Source: Bacteroides cutis (GTDB lineage: Bacteria; Bacteroidota; Bacteroidia; Bacteroidales; Bacteroidaceae). Taken from it: DNA of 64,000 nt. Below, piece by piece: positions 38,714 through 48,208 of the stretch (its first letter is position 1; every line of letters starts with the position of its first letter). The notes beneath the pieces are model-generated. The model searched no databases. It was not told the DNA's origin and saw nothing but the letters and a program-made list of their open reading frames with translations. The position numbers were made by a program, and so were the translations under genes. The stretch is from the NCBI RefSeq assembly GCF_900241005.1, contig NZ_OEST01000004.1:62001-126000 (forward strand). Direction: 5' to 3'.

Positions 38714-40825
38714 ATGAGAGTTATTTATTGGATTTGTCTGATTGTTTGTTTGTTATCAGGTAGTACAAACATTTCTGCACGTGAAGTGACAACTTTTAAT
38801 AACGGTTGGGAGTTCAAGAAAGGACCGTTTAGTAAAGAAACTATGCAAGCTACCCGTCAATGGGAAAGTAAATGGGAGAAGGTACAAATTCCCCATACCT
38901 GGAATGCTAAAGATATGCAGATACGAACAAATGCCTTCTATGCAGGTGAAGCCTACTATCGTAAAAAGTATCTGTTTCCCGAGGACATGAAGGGGAAACG
39001 TGTTTTCTTGCGTTTTGAAGGTGTAGGCTCTTGTTCAGAAGTTTATGTCAATGGTTATCTGGTAGGTACACATAAGGGTGGCTATTCGGCTTTTGTATGC
39101 GAAATTGGGGGGCAGGTGAAGTTTGGCCAAGAGAATGAAATCATTGTAAAAGCCGATAACACTGCACGTCCCGATGTGATCCCGGTCAATCATAGTCTGT
39201 TCGGTGTTTATGGTGGTATTTATCGTCCTGTGTGGCTGATAGTGACTGAACCTTGTAATATTGCGGTTACTGATTATGCTTCCAGCGGTGTATATATAAC
39301 CCAGAAGAATGTTTCAAGGAAATCTGCTGAGGTGACGGTGAAGGTTAAGTTGGACAATGCTGCATTGGTTCCTGTTCCGTTAATATTGGAAAATACTATT
39401 TATGATGCCAAAGGAAAGCTGGTGAAAACACATAAACAAGCTTTTGAATTGACTCCGCAAGGTATGCAGGCCTATTTCTCTACATTTAAAATGAGTAATC
39501 CGCATTTGTGGCAGGGGCGTGAAGATCCTTATCTGTATAAGGTGGTATCGCGTTTGTTGCAGAATGACCGGGTGATCGATGAAGTGGTACAGCCGTTGGG
39601 GTTACGTAACTATGAGATAGTAGCTGGAAAAGGTTTCTTCCTAAATGGTAAAAAATATCCGATGTATGGCGTCACTCGCCATCAGGATTGGTGGGGGCTT
39701 GGTAGCGCTTTGAAGAATGAGAACCACGATTTTGATTTGGCAACTATTATGGATGTAGGTGCCACTACTGTACGTTTTGCTCATTATCAACAGTCAGAGT
39801 ATCTTTACTCACGTTGTGATACGTTGGGCTTGATTATTTGGGCGGAAATTCCTTTTGTAAATCGTGTGTCGGGACAAGAATGGGAGAATGCCCATCAGCA
39901 AATGCGTGAATTGGTGAGACAAAGTTTTAACCATCCTTCTATTTATATTTGGGGTACTCATAACGAGGTATATCATCCTCATGGCTATACTGCCGCTTTG
40001 ACGCAGTCTCTCCATGACCTTTGCAAAACGGAAGATCCTGACCGTTATACGGTATCGGTTAATGGATATGGACATGCTGACCATCCGGTTAATCAAAATA
40101 CCGATGTACAGGGGATGAATCGATATTTTGGTTGGTATGAGAAGAAAATTCAGGACATCAAGCCTTGGGTGGAAAAAATGGAGAAAGACTATCCGTGGCA
40201 AAAACTGATGCTGACGGAATATGGTGCAGATGCAAACATTGAGCATCAAACAGAATATCTGGGTGATGCGCTGAACTGGGGAAAACCGTTCTATCCGGAA
40301 ACTTTCCAGACTAAAACGCACGAATATCAATGGAGTATTATAGCCCAACATCCCTATATTATTGCCTCATATTTGTGGAATACGTTCGATTTTGCAGTTC
40401 CAATGTGGGAAAGAGGGGGAGTTCCTGCACGAAATTTAAAAGGATTAGTTACCTTTGACCGCAAAATAAAGAAAGACTCTTATTTTTGGTACAAAGCGAA
40501 CTGGAGTAAAGACCCTGTACTTTATCTAACACAACGTCGTAATGTAAATCGTGAGAAGAAGGAAACCTCTGTAACAGTGTATTCCAATATTGGTACACCT
40601 ACGGTTTATCTCAATGGAAAAGAATTGACTGGCGTGCGTAAAGGTTATACGGATGTGCATTATATATTTGATAAAGTAATTTTGAACCAGGGGAAGAATA
40701 TTCTGAAAACAACCGTTTCTTATCAAGGTAAGGAGTATACGGATGAAATAGAGTGGGTATACAATGAGGAACACAAACGGGAGACGGATTCCTTTGAAAA
40801 CAAAAAGGAACACGCCGGTTGGTAA
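38714..40825 (+). CDS. GH2 family glycosidase (beta-galactosidase/glucuronidase-like)
   Basis: A 703-residue protein, shorter than LacZ, with signal peptide ending near NISA. It has the sugar-binding jelly roll (IPHTWNAKDMQIRTNAFYAGEAYYRKKY), an Ig-like domain and a TIM barrel. The acid/base Glu is in IYIWGTHNEVYHP (about residue 418) and the nucleophile in LMLTEYGADA (about 502). A C-terminal module may be carbohydrate-binding. Specificity (beta-galactose, beta-glucuronate or other) cannot be fixed from motifs. It starts 7 nt after GH105. The C-terminal tail is unusually charged (EEHKRETDSFENKKEH). Confidence 0.9.
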   Translation: MRVIYWICLIVCLLSGSTNISAREVTTFNNGWEFKKGPFSKETMQATRQWESKWEKVQIPHTWNAKDMQIRTNAFYAGEAYYRKKYLFPEDMKGKRVFLRFEGVGSCSEVYVNGYLVGTHKGGYSAFVCEIGGQVKFGQENEIIVKADNTARPDVIPVNHSLFGVYGGIYRPVWLIVTEPCNIAVTDYASSGVYITQKNVSRKSAEVTVKVKLDNAALVPVPLILENTIYDAKGKLVKTHKQAFELTPQGMQAYFSTFKMSNPHLWQGREDPYLYKVVSRLLQNDRVIDEVVQPLGLRNYEIVAGKGFFLNGKKYPMYGVTRHQDWWGLGSALKNENHDFDLATIMDVGATTVRFAHYQQSEYLYSRCDTLGLIIWAEIPFVNRVSGQEWENAHQQMRELVRQSFNHPSIYIWGTHNEVYHPHGYTAALTQSLHDLCKTEDPDRYTVSVNGYGHADHPVNQNTDVQGMNRYFGWYEKKIQDIKPWVEKMEKDYPWQKLMLTEYGADANIEHQTEYLGDALNWGKPFYPETFQTKTHEYQWSIIAQHPYIIASYLWNTFDFAVPMWERGGVPARNLKGLVTFDRKIKKDSYFWYKANWSKDPVLYLTQRRNVNREKKETSVTVYSNIGTPTVYLNGKELTGVRKGYTDVHYIFDKVILNQGKNILKTTVSYQGKEYTDEIEWVYNEEHKRETDSFENKKEHAGW

Positions 40826-40888
40826 TACTCTTTTGAATATGAATAGTTTTATTATTAATTTTATTTCTAACTTTAAATTTAAAAAAGC

Positions 40889-42439
40889 ATGAAAAGTATT
40901 AAGTCATTGCTGTTAGGTATGTGCGTCATTACTCTGTGCGCATGTTCTGCTCAGACCTCTACTGTGCAAACAAACGACAAGGGTACTCAGTGGACTTGGG
41001 ACAAAGGAACAATTGTAGTCCAGACTCCTGAACGTCCTGCTGATCAAAAAAGTGTAATCGGAATGGCTCTTCCGAAAATGGAAGTTGTCCGTGTGGGATT
41101 TGTTGGTCTTGGTATGCGTGGCCCTGGAGCAGTGGAACGTTTCACTCATATCCCCGGAACTCAGATTGTTGCTCTTTGTGACTATGAACAAGCTCGTGCT
41201 GAAAGATGCCAGAAATTTTTGGAAAAGGCATCTCTTCCTAAGGCTGCTGTTTATTCAGGCGAAAAAGGATATGAAGAGTTGTGTAAGCGTGACGATATAG
41301 ATTTAGTTTATATTGCTACAGATTGGTTACATCACTTCCCGGTAGCTATGTGTGCTATGGAAAATGGTAAGAATGTGGCTATTGAAGTTCCTTCTGCCAT
41401 GAACCTCAAAGAGTGTTGGGATTTGGTTAACATGAGCGAAAAGACCCGTAAACACTGTATGATCCTTGAAAACTGTTGTTATGACTGGTTCGAAATGAAT
41501 ACTTTGAACATGGCACAACAAGGTGTATTCGGTGAAGTTATCCGTGCGCAAGGAGCTTATATTCATAATCTGAGTCCGTTTTGGGATCATTATTGGAAGA
41601 ATGGTGAGAATGATAAATTAGGCTGGCGTCTGGACTTCAATATGAGACATCGTGGAGATGTATATGCTACTCACGGTCTTGGTCCTGTGGCACAAGCTTT
41701 GGATATTCACCGTGGCGACCGTATGCAGACTTTGGTAGCAATGGATACTAAATCTGTAGTAGGTAAGGCTTTGGTAGAAGAAAGAGCAGATACTGCTTGT
41801 AATAATTTCCGTAATGGTGATCATACTACTACTTTGATCCGTACTGCTAATGGTAAGGTTATTGAAATTCAACATAATGTAATGACTCCTCAACCTTATA
41901 ATCGTTTGTATCAGTTGACTGGTAGCAAGGGGTTTGCTAACAAGTATCCTATTCAAGGATATGCTTTGGACGCTGATCAGATGTCAGCTTCGGGAGTAGA
42001 ACCTAAGGTGGATGATTTGAATTCACATAGCTTTATGTCTAAGGCTGATATGGAAGCTTTGGTAGCGAAATATCAACATCCTATTTTAAAGAAATATGGT
42101 GAAATGGCTAAAGAAGTAGGAGGTCATGGTGGTATGGACTTCATCATGGATAGCCGTTTGGTGTATTGTTTGCAAAACGGTTTGCCTTTGGATATGGATG
42201 TATACGATTTGGCTGAATGGTGTTGCTTGGCTGAACTTGGTGAACTTTCTATGGATAATAATTGTGCTGCTGTTGCATTCCCTGATTTTACTCGTGGTGA
42301 ATGGAATGTAGTGAAAGGCTATAAGCATGCATATGCAAGTCCTGAAGATGAAGCAGCTTCCATGGAGAAGGCAAAAGCATTTACTGCTAAACTGAAGGAA
42401 CAAGGTGCTAAGGAATGGGCACAGGAAGCAAAGAAGTAA
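40889..42439 (+). CDS. GH109-type Gfo/Idh/MocA protein (NAD-dependent alpha-N-acetylgalactosaminidase family), lipoprotein
   Basis: A 516-residue protein with a lipoprotein leader (MKSIKSLLLGMCVITLCACSAQ). The Rossmann motif is VGFVGLGMRGPGAVERF, then IDLVYIATDWLHHFPVAMCAMENGKNVAIEVPSA, as in Gfo/Idh/MocA oxidoreductases. The catalytic-domain stretches NLSPFWDHYWK, LDFNMRHRGDVYATHGLGPVAQALDIHRGDR and NGDHTTTLIRT match GH109. These use tightly bound NAD and a transient oxidation to cleave alpha-GalNAc linkages. It is the last gene of the glycosidase operon, 63 nt after GH2, before a strong terminator. True substrate specificity is unproven; the family is broad. Confidence 0.85.
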   Translation: MKSIKSLLLGMCVITLCACSAQTSTVQTNDKGTQWTWDKGTIVVQTPERPADQKSVIGMALPKMEVVRVGFVGLGMRGPGAVERFTHIPGTQIVALCDYEQARAERCQKFLEKASLPKAAVYSGEKGYEELCKRDDIDLVYIATDWLHHFPVAMCAMENGKNVAIEVPSAMNLKECWDLVNMSEKTRKHCMILENCCYDWFEMNTLNMAQQGVFGEVIRAQGAYIHNLSPFWDHYWKNGENDKLGWRLDFNMRHRGDVYATHGLGPVAQALDIHRGDRMQTLVAMDTKSVVGKALVEERADTACNNFRNGDHTTTLIRTANGKVIEIQHNVMTPQPYNRLYQLTGSKGFANKYPIQGYALDADQMSASGVEPKVDDLNSHSFMSKADMEALVAKYQHPILKKYGEMAKEVGGHGGMDFIMDSRLVYCLQNGLPLDMDVYDLAEWCCLAELGELSMDNNCAAVAFPDFTRGEWNVVKGYKHAYASPEDEAASMEKAKAFTAKLKEQGAKEWAQEAKK

Positions 42440-42489
42440 TAAACGGATGCTTGAGAAGTAACAAGCAGTCGAGACTTAAATAAATAGAA

Positions 42490-42533
42490 AAAGGCTGAAC
42501 CCAAAAGACTTTTTGGAGCTCAGCCTTTTTTTT
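42490..42533. terminator. Terminator after the GH109 gene, probably bidirectional
   Basis: Outer stem AGGCTGA/TCAGCCT and inner stem CCAAAA/TTTTGG are followed by eight T residues on the plus strand. Five A residues on the other side give a T-run for the convergent thioredoxin-like gene. Confidence 0.9.
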
Positions 42534-42541
42534 CTTGTTTT

Positions 42542-43772
42542 TTATTTTGTCTCAAGCAATGTAGCGATAGTGCTTATGATTTCTTTATTAGTCCGGTCTC
42601 CTCCATAGCCTTTGATTGTTTTCCGGATGATCCGTTGTTTATCCAGTATAAAAAATTGGGGAGCGCTACCACCGGTTTGATAATCTTGAATAATTTGATC
42701 AGTGGCAGTCAGTATGGTATAATTTAATTGCTTTCTTTCAGCATAAGCCTTGACGGCACTTTCTCGACGGCTCCAGCTCTCAATAGCCACAATATCTACT
42801 TTCTCATCATAATAATGAGTCTTTATTTCTTTCAAGAAAGGAACTGCCGCTTGACAAGGTCCACAACCTATGCCTGTAAAACAAATGATAAGAACTTCAC
42901 TTTTAAAATCGTCCAGTGATACGGGTTGGCAGTCCGGATTGTTCAATGTCCATGTCGGTGCAGGTTTTCCCGTTAAATCACCTTGCTTTATTTTTTCCTT
43001 ACTTTGATTCTTATTCTCTTCAACTGTTCTTATTTCGTAATCTTTGGGTATATACTTCATTACGTCAAAATCTTTCAAAGAAAATGTGTTGAATTCTGCT
43101 TCTATACATTCTTTGACTGAAATGTCATGCGACATGTATCGCCGGAGTTTATAGGGTAGGTTATTACTTTTACTTATCCAAAGTTCATAAATAGAAAGCG
43201 GGTCAACATAGAAGGGGGGGGGGAGGAATATGATAAGCCTTTCCAAAAAACTCTACTTGTTCTTCTTCATCAATCGTCAACTTGAAATAGTAGTAATCTT
43301 TTTTTTCTTTCAGTTCATATCGGATATGATCTGTAGTATTAAATGTATATATTAGTATATTTTTACAGAAATTGAAAAAGGGAGGGTTCACAAGCCGGAA
43401 GGGTAGAGGTCTGAATGTAAAATCGTCTACGATTACCCCTTTATTCTCGTGGAAGAAATCAAACTTTTGATTACCGTCGTATGCAAACTCTATCTGTCCA
43501 GATTGTACCGGATTGCCATATGTATATACACAACCTACTGTTGTGTCTTCTGGGTTGTCGATCTCCTGACAAAGTATTTGATAGACAGAGAGTGGAAGTG
43601 TATCTCCCGGTTGCCAATTTTCGGATTGGCAGAGATAAATTGCCGATTTTATCTTATTTAAATTGGCAAGTACTTCTTTCAGATATTCTTTGGAACCTTC
43701 TTGTGCATTCCCCGTTAATGGAAGAATGCATAAGAAAGCGTAGAATATGAGTTGTTTATTAATTCCAATCAT
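42542..43772 (-). pseudogene. Thioredoxin-fold (TlpA-like) gene split by a C10 tract, possibly phase-variable
   Basis: Two frames overlap: 43772 to 43203 (signal peptide MIGINKQLIFYAFLCILPLTGNAQ plus a LolA-like domain) and 43246 to 42542 (continuation plus thioredoxin fold). The break is a run of ten C on the coding strand (43214-43223). One C fewer would join ...AYHIPPP to FYVDPLSIYELWISKSNNLPYKLRR in one frame of about 409 codons. The redox motif is CFTGIGCGPCQAAVPFLKEI. The downstream part has no ATG of its own near its start, only a TTG, supporting one original gene. The start overlaps the upstream stop (ATGA). A sequencing error in the homopolymer is also possible. Confidence 0.8.
43214..43223 (-). 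repeat. Homopolymer C10 tract inside the thioredoxin-like gene
   Basis: Ten consecutive C residues on the coding strand (G10 on the plus strand) sit in Pro codons between the LolA-like and thioredoxin parts. Nine would keep the frame. Such tracts slip readily during replication. Confidence 0.9.
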
Positions 43773-45667
43773 TTGACTATTTTCAGTAATTCTTTTTTCA
43801 TTGTTTCAACTCCTGGAAAACCTGTTTGCTTGTATTTGATGTTTCCTTCACGGTCAACAATCAGGTAAGTGGGCACACCTCTTACCTCAAAACTCTTGCT
43901 CAGATAGTCCCATTGGGTTTGTGTCAGGCGGTAGTGTTCGCCGTGGATGTCAGTAATCATATTGTTCCATGTTCCTAATGGGGAAGTTTCGCCGGTGATA
44001 TACAGGTAAACAATATCCTTGTCTTTCAATTCCTCTTTCATGGGAATCATCGCTTTATTTGCCATACGGCATGGACCGCACCAGGTGGCCCAGAAATCTA
44101 CCAGAAGAACTTTACCTCTGAACTTGCTGATGATAGAAGCAAACAAATCTTCATTACTCACTTCACCTGCTTCGTTTATGGTAAATCCGGTCTTTTTCTT
44201 GTTGGCTTCGATTTTGGCGAGCAGTTTGTCATTGGCTACAGTCAACATTTCCTGATAAGTTTGTGGTAAAGCGGAAATACTTATTTTATCTTCTTCTGTG
44301 AGAGGGTTATACTCTTTGATTTTACGGTAGAGGGGAGTTACTTGGGCTACATCGAAGAAAATGCCTTTGTCTGTTCCGCATTCTTTGGCGATTTTTTCAA
44401 TATCGCGAGAATAGATTATAACCAGATAGTAATACATATCCGCCAAAATAGATTGCGGTTCATTCAAATAGTTTATGTCGATGTTTGCAAGATAGTCTGC
44501 CGGATATTTCTTCATAAGTTCCTGAAAAAAAATTTCTGCTTCTTCGCGTTTAATGTTTCCGGAGGCTATGGCAGCAGAAGTCATTGTACTTGCAGCACCT
44601 CGTAGTGCAGCTACTATAGACATTTTATTGTTGATACTCAGTAACTCGTGAGTGGCTTTACTTACAGGTAAATTGTCTGTTTTCCGCTGAATGCTATCCA
44701 CTTGTTGTAGAGTGTATGCTTTAAAATCGGTGAAACTCATACCGTTTATAGCCTTTAAATTACGGAAATTCAGTTCCCGTAGGTCAGGAGTATATACCTT
44801 TTCACTCATTTCTTGTGCTGTGGCAGCCAATGGACCGTTAATATAAAATAGCTTATCACGGTTTTTCTCCAGTTTGTGGAATTTGGACTGTTGGCGCGAA
44901 AGTTCACGTAGGTTGATGTATACTTCGGTTTCCTTGCCGGGTTCCATAAAGAATACGAGCTTATTATTACTACCGGGCAGATACATATTACATTGAGTGG
45001 TTGCTGCTAAAATAATCTCCTGATTAAAGTTGCCTTCAGCATCTATAGTCAATGGTACTTGGGATACATCTCCTTTGACGCTTTCAAACAACATTATGTT
45101 TATAGGACGTGAGAACATTCCGGTATGATACTCCAGCAACTTACCTTTTAAAGTTCCTTTCCCATATTGGATGACAGGTTCGGGTAGTCCGAGATTTTTG
45201 TCGATTTTGTGTACTACCGCATTCTTGGGTAATACCAATGTTGGTAACTTCTTACCTTTAAGTTGTATACCCCAAATACTGTATCCGTTGTCTACCTTTT
45301 CGCCTTCCGTGAAATCAATGCTGGTAATTGTATCAGGTAAGGGAGGAAATACCAACTGAAATTCAGCTTCGCCCGATTCTGGCATCCAGAATTCTTTGTC
45401 CGGTGTGATACCTATCCCTGAACGCAAGAGATAAGTTTCTCCATTATTGTCTTTCAAATAACTGCTCGAAGCTATTTTTATCCAGTATTTAGGCCGATAA
45501 TTGGCATAAATATGAAGAATAGTAGCGGTGTCGCTCAATACAATCTTACTAACTTCGATAGAAGTGTTGTTTCTTACGCAGAACGGGGGTTGCTCTATAA
45601 CCCTGTTTTTGGCTTGGAGAGTACAGCATAACAACAAGCCGATGATAATTGAAAGTGTTTGTCTCAT
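43769..45667 (-). CDS. TlpA-family thiol-disulfide oxidoreductase with long N-terminal region
   Basis: A 632-residue secreted protein. The ATG at 45667 begins a signal peptide (MRQTLSIIIGLLLCCTLQAK) and lies 19 nt after a -7 box, so earlier starts are rejected. The first ~330 residues are beta-rich, with a DUF4369-like strand region (LKGKLLEYHTGMFSRPINIMLFESVKG). A helical part follows, and the C-terminal thioredoxin domain has VLLVDFWATWCGPCRMANKAMIPMKEEL and the cis-Pro RGVPTYLIVDREG. It reduces or isomerises disulfides outside the cytoplasm. Its stop overlaps the start of the next thioredoxin-like gene, so they are translationally coupled. Confidence 0.88.
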   Translation of the reverse strand: MRQTLSIIIGLLLCCTLQAKNRVIEQPPFCVRNNTSIEVSKIVLSDTATILHIYANYRPKYWIKIASSSYLKDNNGETYLLRSGIGITPDKEFWMPESGEAEFQLVFPPLPDTITSIDFTEGEKVDNGYSIWGIQLKGKKLPTLVLPKNAVVHKIDKNLGLPEPVIQYGKGTLKGKLLEYHTGMFSRPINIMLFESVKGDVSQVPLTIDAEGNFNQEIILAATTQCNMYLPGSNNKLVFFMEPGKETEVYINLRELSRQQSKFHKLEKNRDKLFYINGPLAATAQEMSEKVYTPDLRELNFRNLKAINGMSFTDFKAYTLQQVDSIQRKTDNLPVSKATHELLSINNKMSIVAALRGAASTMTSAAIASGNIKREEAEIFFQELMKKYPADYLANIDINYLNEPQSILADMYYYLVIIYSRDIEKIAKECGTDKGIFFDVAQVTPLYRKIKEYNPLTEEDKISISALPQTYQEMLTVANDKLLAKIEANKKKTGFTINEAGEVSNEDLFASIISKFRGKVLLVDFWATWCGPCRMANKAMIPMKEELKDKDIVYLYITGETSPLGTWNNMITDIHGEHYRLTQTQWDYLSKSFEVRGVPTYLIVDREGNIKYKQTGFPGVETMKKELLKIVK

Positions 45668-45685
45668 ACTATTTTGATTTTTTCT

Positions 45686-45693
45686 CAAAAGTA
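45686..45693 (-). promoter_or_regulatory. Bacteroides -7 promoter box of the TlpA-like genes
   Basis: The minus strand reads TACTTTTG, an exact TAnnTTTG match, 19 nt upstream of the chosen ATG at 45667. Confidence 0.6.
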
Positions 45694-45753
45694 CGAAAGT
45701 TTCGTATGAACATGCTTCTTTCAACGTTAATTGATGCAAAATCAAAAAGGAAC

Positions 45754-47004
45754 TTACAGTGAAACGGCTTTTTCTTCGCTTTTGTATTTTTTATACTCTT
45801 CAATCACGTGTTTTCTGCTTCGGAGTATCTGCCATCGATAAACCAGACAGGTTGTAATGAAATAGAAACCTGTTTGTAGCCACAAGGCTTGATATTCGAA
45901 AGCTACTTCATTGAGTGTAGTCCCCATACTGTTAATGCGTACATATCCGTTGATTCCGAATGTCGAAGGGAAGATATATGAAAAATATCTCCAGAATGCG
46001 GGCATGGCTGTCTCTGGCCATGAAATACCGGAAAGGAAAAGCAAAGGTACGGATGTAAATACAAATAACAACATACACGTTTCCCGGTTACGGATGGCGA
46101 TGGAGGCCGTCATTGCAAAGAAAATACAAGCACCCAAATAGGGTAAGGTAAATAAAGTCAGCACTCCGGGGATAGGTATTTGGTTGAGGCTGAATAGGCG
46201 AGGTACTACACATAAGATGTATACTGCCACAAGTGAATATACCATGAAGTAGCTCAGGCCTTTTCCCATTACAATTCGTAGAGTACCGTTGTAATGTCGG
46301 TTGATAGGTACTAAATCTTTGAAACGGTTATGTTCACGGGCGGTTCCTACAGACAATCCGATACCCAACAGTAAAGTTTGCTGGATAATCAATACCAGTA
46401 CGGCAGGTATCAGGAAAGCGGCAAAGCCATTGGTAGGATTGAATAGCGTGACATCCTCATATTCTATCGGATAGGCAGTTATCTCATCCTGGCGGTCGGT
46501 AGTGTTTCCGGCACGTTCAATCTTGATATCCGCATTCATCTCTAAAGATACGTTTGTATTAGTGTTCAGTAAAGCTTTATAGTAAAGCAATCCGCTCATA
46601 TCACAGAAAAGACTGACCTGAGTCTGCTTACCACGCGCTATATCGTCACTAAAATGAGTCGGAATATAGATGATGCCATACGCCTTCCGATCTTTCAGCA
46701 TCAGTCTGGCTTCCTCCATGTCGGCGCAATAAGTCACGATATTCACTTCGGGACTGGCATCCACTTTTCGCAGGTATTCGCGGCTTAATGCACTACGTGA
46801 GTTGTCCACTACCACAGCAGGTACTTCACGGATGGTTTCGTTGGTATAGATAAATGCGTATATCAACGGATACACTATAGGGACAAGTACAAAGAAGATA
46901 AGCACACCCTGGTCACGAAAGGTCGTACGAAATTCCTGTTTCCAGATATAGAACATATCATAGATACCTTGAACAACTTTCTGTTTGAACGTCAGATGCT
47001 TCAT
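45754..47004 (-). CDS. ABC-2 type transporter permease
   Basis: A 416-residue protein with one N-terminal membrane segment (VLIFFVLVPIVYPLIYAFIY, ~34-54). A large extracytoplasmic domain follows (PAVVVDNSRSALSREYLRKVDASPEVNIVTYCADMEEARLMLKDRKAYGIIYIP), then five C-terminal membrane segments with the ABC-2 pattern (VGTAREHNRFKDLVPI, FTLPYLGACIFFAMTASIAIRNRETCMLLFVFTSVPLLFLSGISWPETAMP). This is the YhhJ/YbhR-type exporter permease. It is translationally coupled to the preceding permease (shared nucleotide 47004) and belongs to the TolC-HlyD-permease-permease operon. No ATPase subunit is encoded nearby. Confidence 0.88.
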   Translation of the reverse strand: MKHLTFKQKVVQGIYDMFYIWKQEFRTTFRDQGVLIFFVLVPIVYPLIYAFIYTNETIREVPAVVVDNSRSALSREYLRKVDASPEVNIVTYCADMEEARLMLKDRKAYGIIYIPTHFSDDIARGKQTQVSLFCDMSGLLYYKALLNTNTNVSLEMNADIKIERAGNTTDRQDEITAYPIEYEDVTLFNPTNGFAAFLIPAVLVLIIQQTLLLGIGLSVGTAREHNRFKDLVPINRHYNGTLRIVMGKGLSYFMVYSLVAVYILCVVPRLFSLNQIPIPGVLTLFTLPYLGACIFFAMTASIAIRNRETCMLLFVFTSVPLLFLSGISWPETAMPAFWRYFSYIFPSTFGINGYVRINSMGTTLNEVAFEYQALWLQTGFYFITTCLVYRWQILRSRKHVIEEYKKYKSEEKAVSL

Positions 47005-48182
47005 TACGGTACGTATTTATAGTAAATTAATGCTTCTTTCAGCCGATGAGCTATAAGGAATGGAAGCATCATGAATATAAGTAAAGCTACATAGTTCACC
47101 CATGAGTAAATCATCGGGTAACCATTGAGTGCTTGGTCTACATAGATGAGGAAATAATGACGCAACGGGAACAGATTTGCCAATCCTTGCAGTACGGGGT
47201 GCATCGCCATGGCAGGGAATGACAGTCCGCACATCGAAAAAGAAAGTACTCCCCAGAGTGAGGCAAAACTAAGTCCCAATCTCAAGGTAGGCAAAGTACC
47301 AATCATCAATACGCCCATGCCTTGCGATGCCAATACCAGGCAAAGCGTAGCAAGTAACATCGGAAGGATGCCACTGTTGCAGGGGAAATGCAGATATCCA
47401 TATAAATATACATTATATAATATACCCATTAAAAAGAATATCGCTGTATGCGGTAACAACTTTCCGGCAAGGGAAATCCAGATGGAATTGTTACCCATGC
47501 GCAGCCACTCGCGGGCGCTACGATGCTTAATCTCTACACCGATGGAGTAAACTGTAATCATAAAAATAAGTAACATTAACACACCGGGGGCAAAGGTGTT
47601 GCACAGATATACAGAATAATTCAACCACGGGTTGTTGAGTGGGTGTGTATCTATGACGATGGGTTGGAGAAATGCCATAGCTTGGTCTTCGGTGGCGCCT
47701 TTGGCGTACAAAGCGGTGCGTGCAGCTGCTCCTGATGCCAACTCGCTCATCATCTTCATATCCTTAAACAAGAGTGAACCGGCAATAAGCAAGGTGTTGT
47801 TGGTATAAAAAGAAACCTTAGGTTGGCGTTGTGCCTGTACTTGGGCGGTAGTACCTTGGGGGATATAGAAAAAACCGTAGATTTCTCCTCGTTGCATGGC
47901 GGTACGTGCATCGTTGACATTAGGATAATGAGCTATGACGGCTGTCTGCTCAAAAGCGTCCAGGTTGCGCACCAGTTGGCGGGTGGTAGATGTCATATCC
48001 TGATCTACCACACCTACAGGCATATCGGTAGGTAGACCGGAGTCCATAAGTGTAGTGAAGAATATATAACAGAACAATGGTGCAATAACCATACAGAACA
48101 GGTAGAGTGGGCGGGAGACGAGACGGCGGCATTCACGTTTCGCCACGTTCCATAAGGCTATATGTTTTTTATCTCTTTCCAT
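47004..48182 (-). CDS. ABC-2 type transporter permease
   Basis: A 392-residue paralogue of the next permease with the same plan: N-terminal anchor (RPLYLFCMVIAPLFCYIFFTTLMDSG), extracytoplasmic domain (PVGVVDQDMTSTTRQLVRNLDAFEQTAVIAHYPNVNDARTAMQRGEIYGFFYIP) and C-terminal membrane segments (YSIGVEIKHRSAREWLRMGNNSIWISLAGKLLPH, SFSMCGLSFPAMAMHPVL). The ATG at 48182 is preferred over a GTG two codons upstream. It sits 26 nt after the HlyD-like gene and overlaps the next permease by one nucleotide. The pair likely forms a heterodimeric export channel. Confidence 0.88.
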   Translation of the reverse strand: MERDKKHIALWNVAKRECRRLVSRPLYLFCMVIAPLFCYIFFTTLMDSGLPTDMPVGVVDQDMTSTTRQLVRNLDAFEQTAVIAHYPNVNDARTAMQRGEIYGFFYIPQGTTAQVQAQRQPKVSFYTNNTLLIAGSLLFKDMKMMSELASGAAARTALYAKGATEDQAMAFLQPIVIDTHPLNNPWLNYSVYLCNTFAPGVLMLLIFMITVYSIGVEIKHRSAREWLRMGNNSIWISLAGKLLPHTAIFFLMGILYNVYLYGYLHFPCNSGILPMLLATLCLVLASQGMGVLMIGTLPTLRLGLSFASLWGVLSFSMCGLSFPAMAMHPVLQGLANLFPLRHYFLIYVDQALNGYPMIYSWVNYVALLIFMMLPFLIAHRLKEALIYYKYVP

Positions 48183-48208
48183 TACCACTTTACCACTTTG
48201 CTACTTTA

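Noticed and set aside
42542..43246. Independent thioredoxin gene
   Set aside because: It has no ATG near its start, begins inside the upstream frame, and continues that frame's domain across the C10 tract. It is treated as half of one gene.
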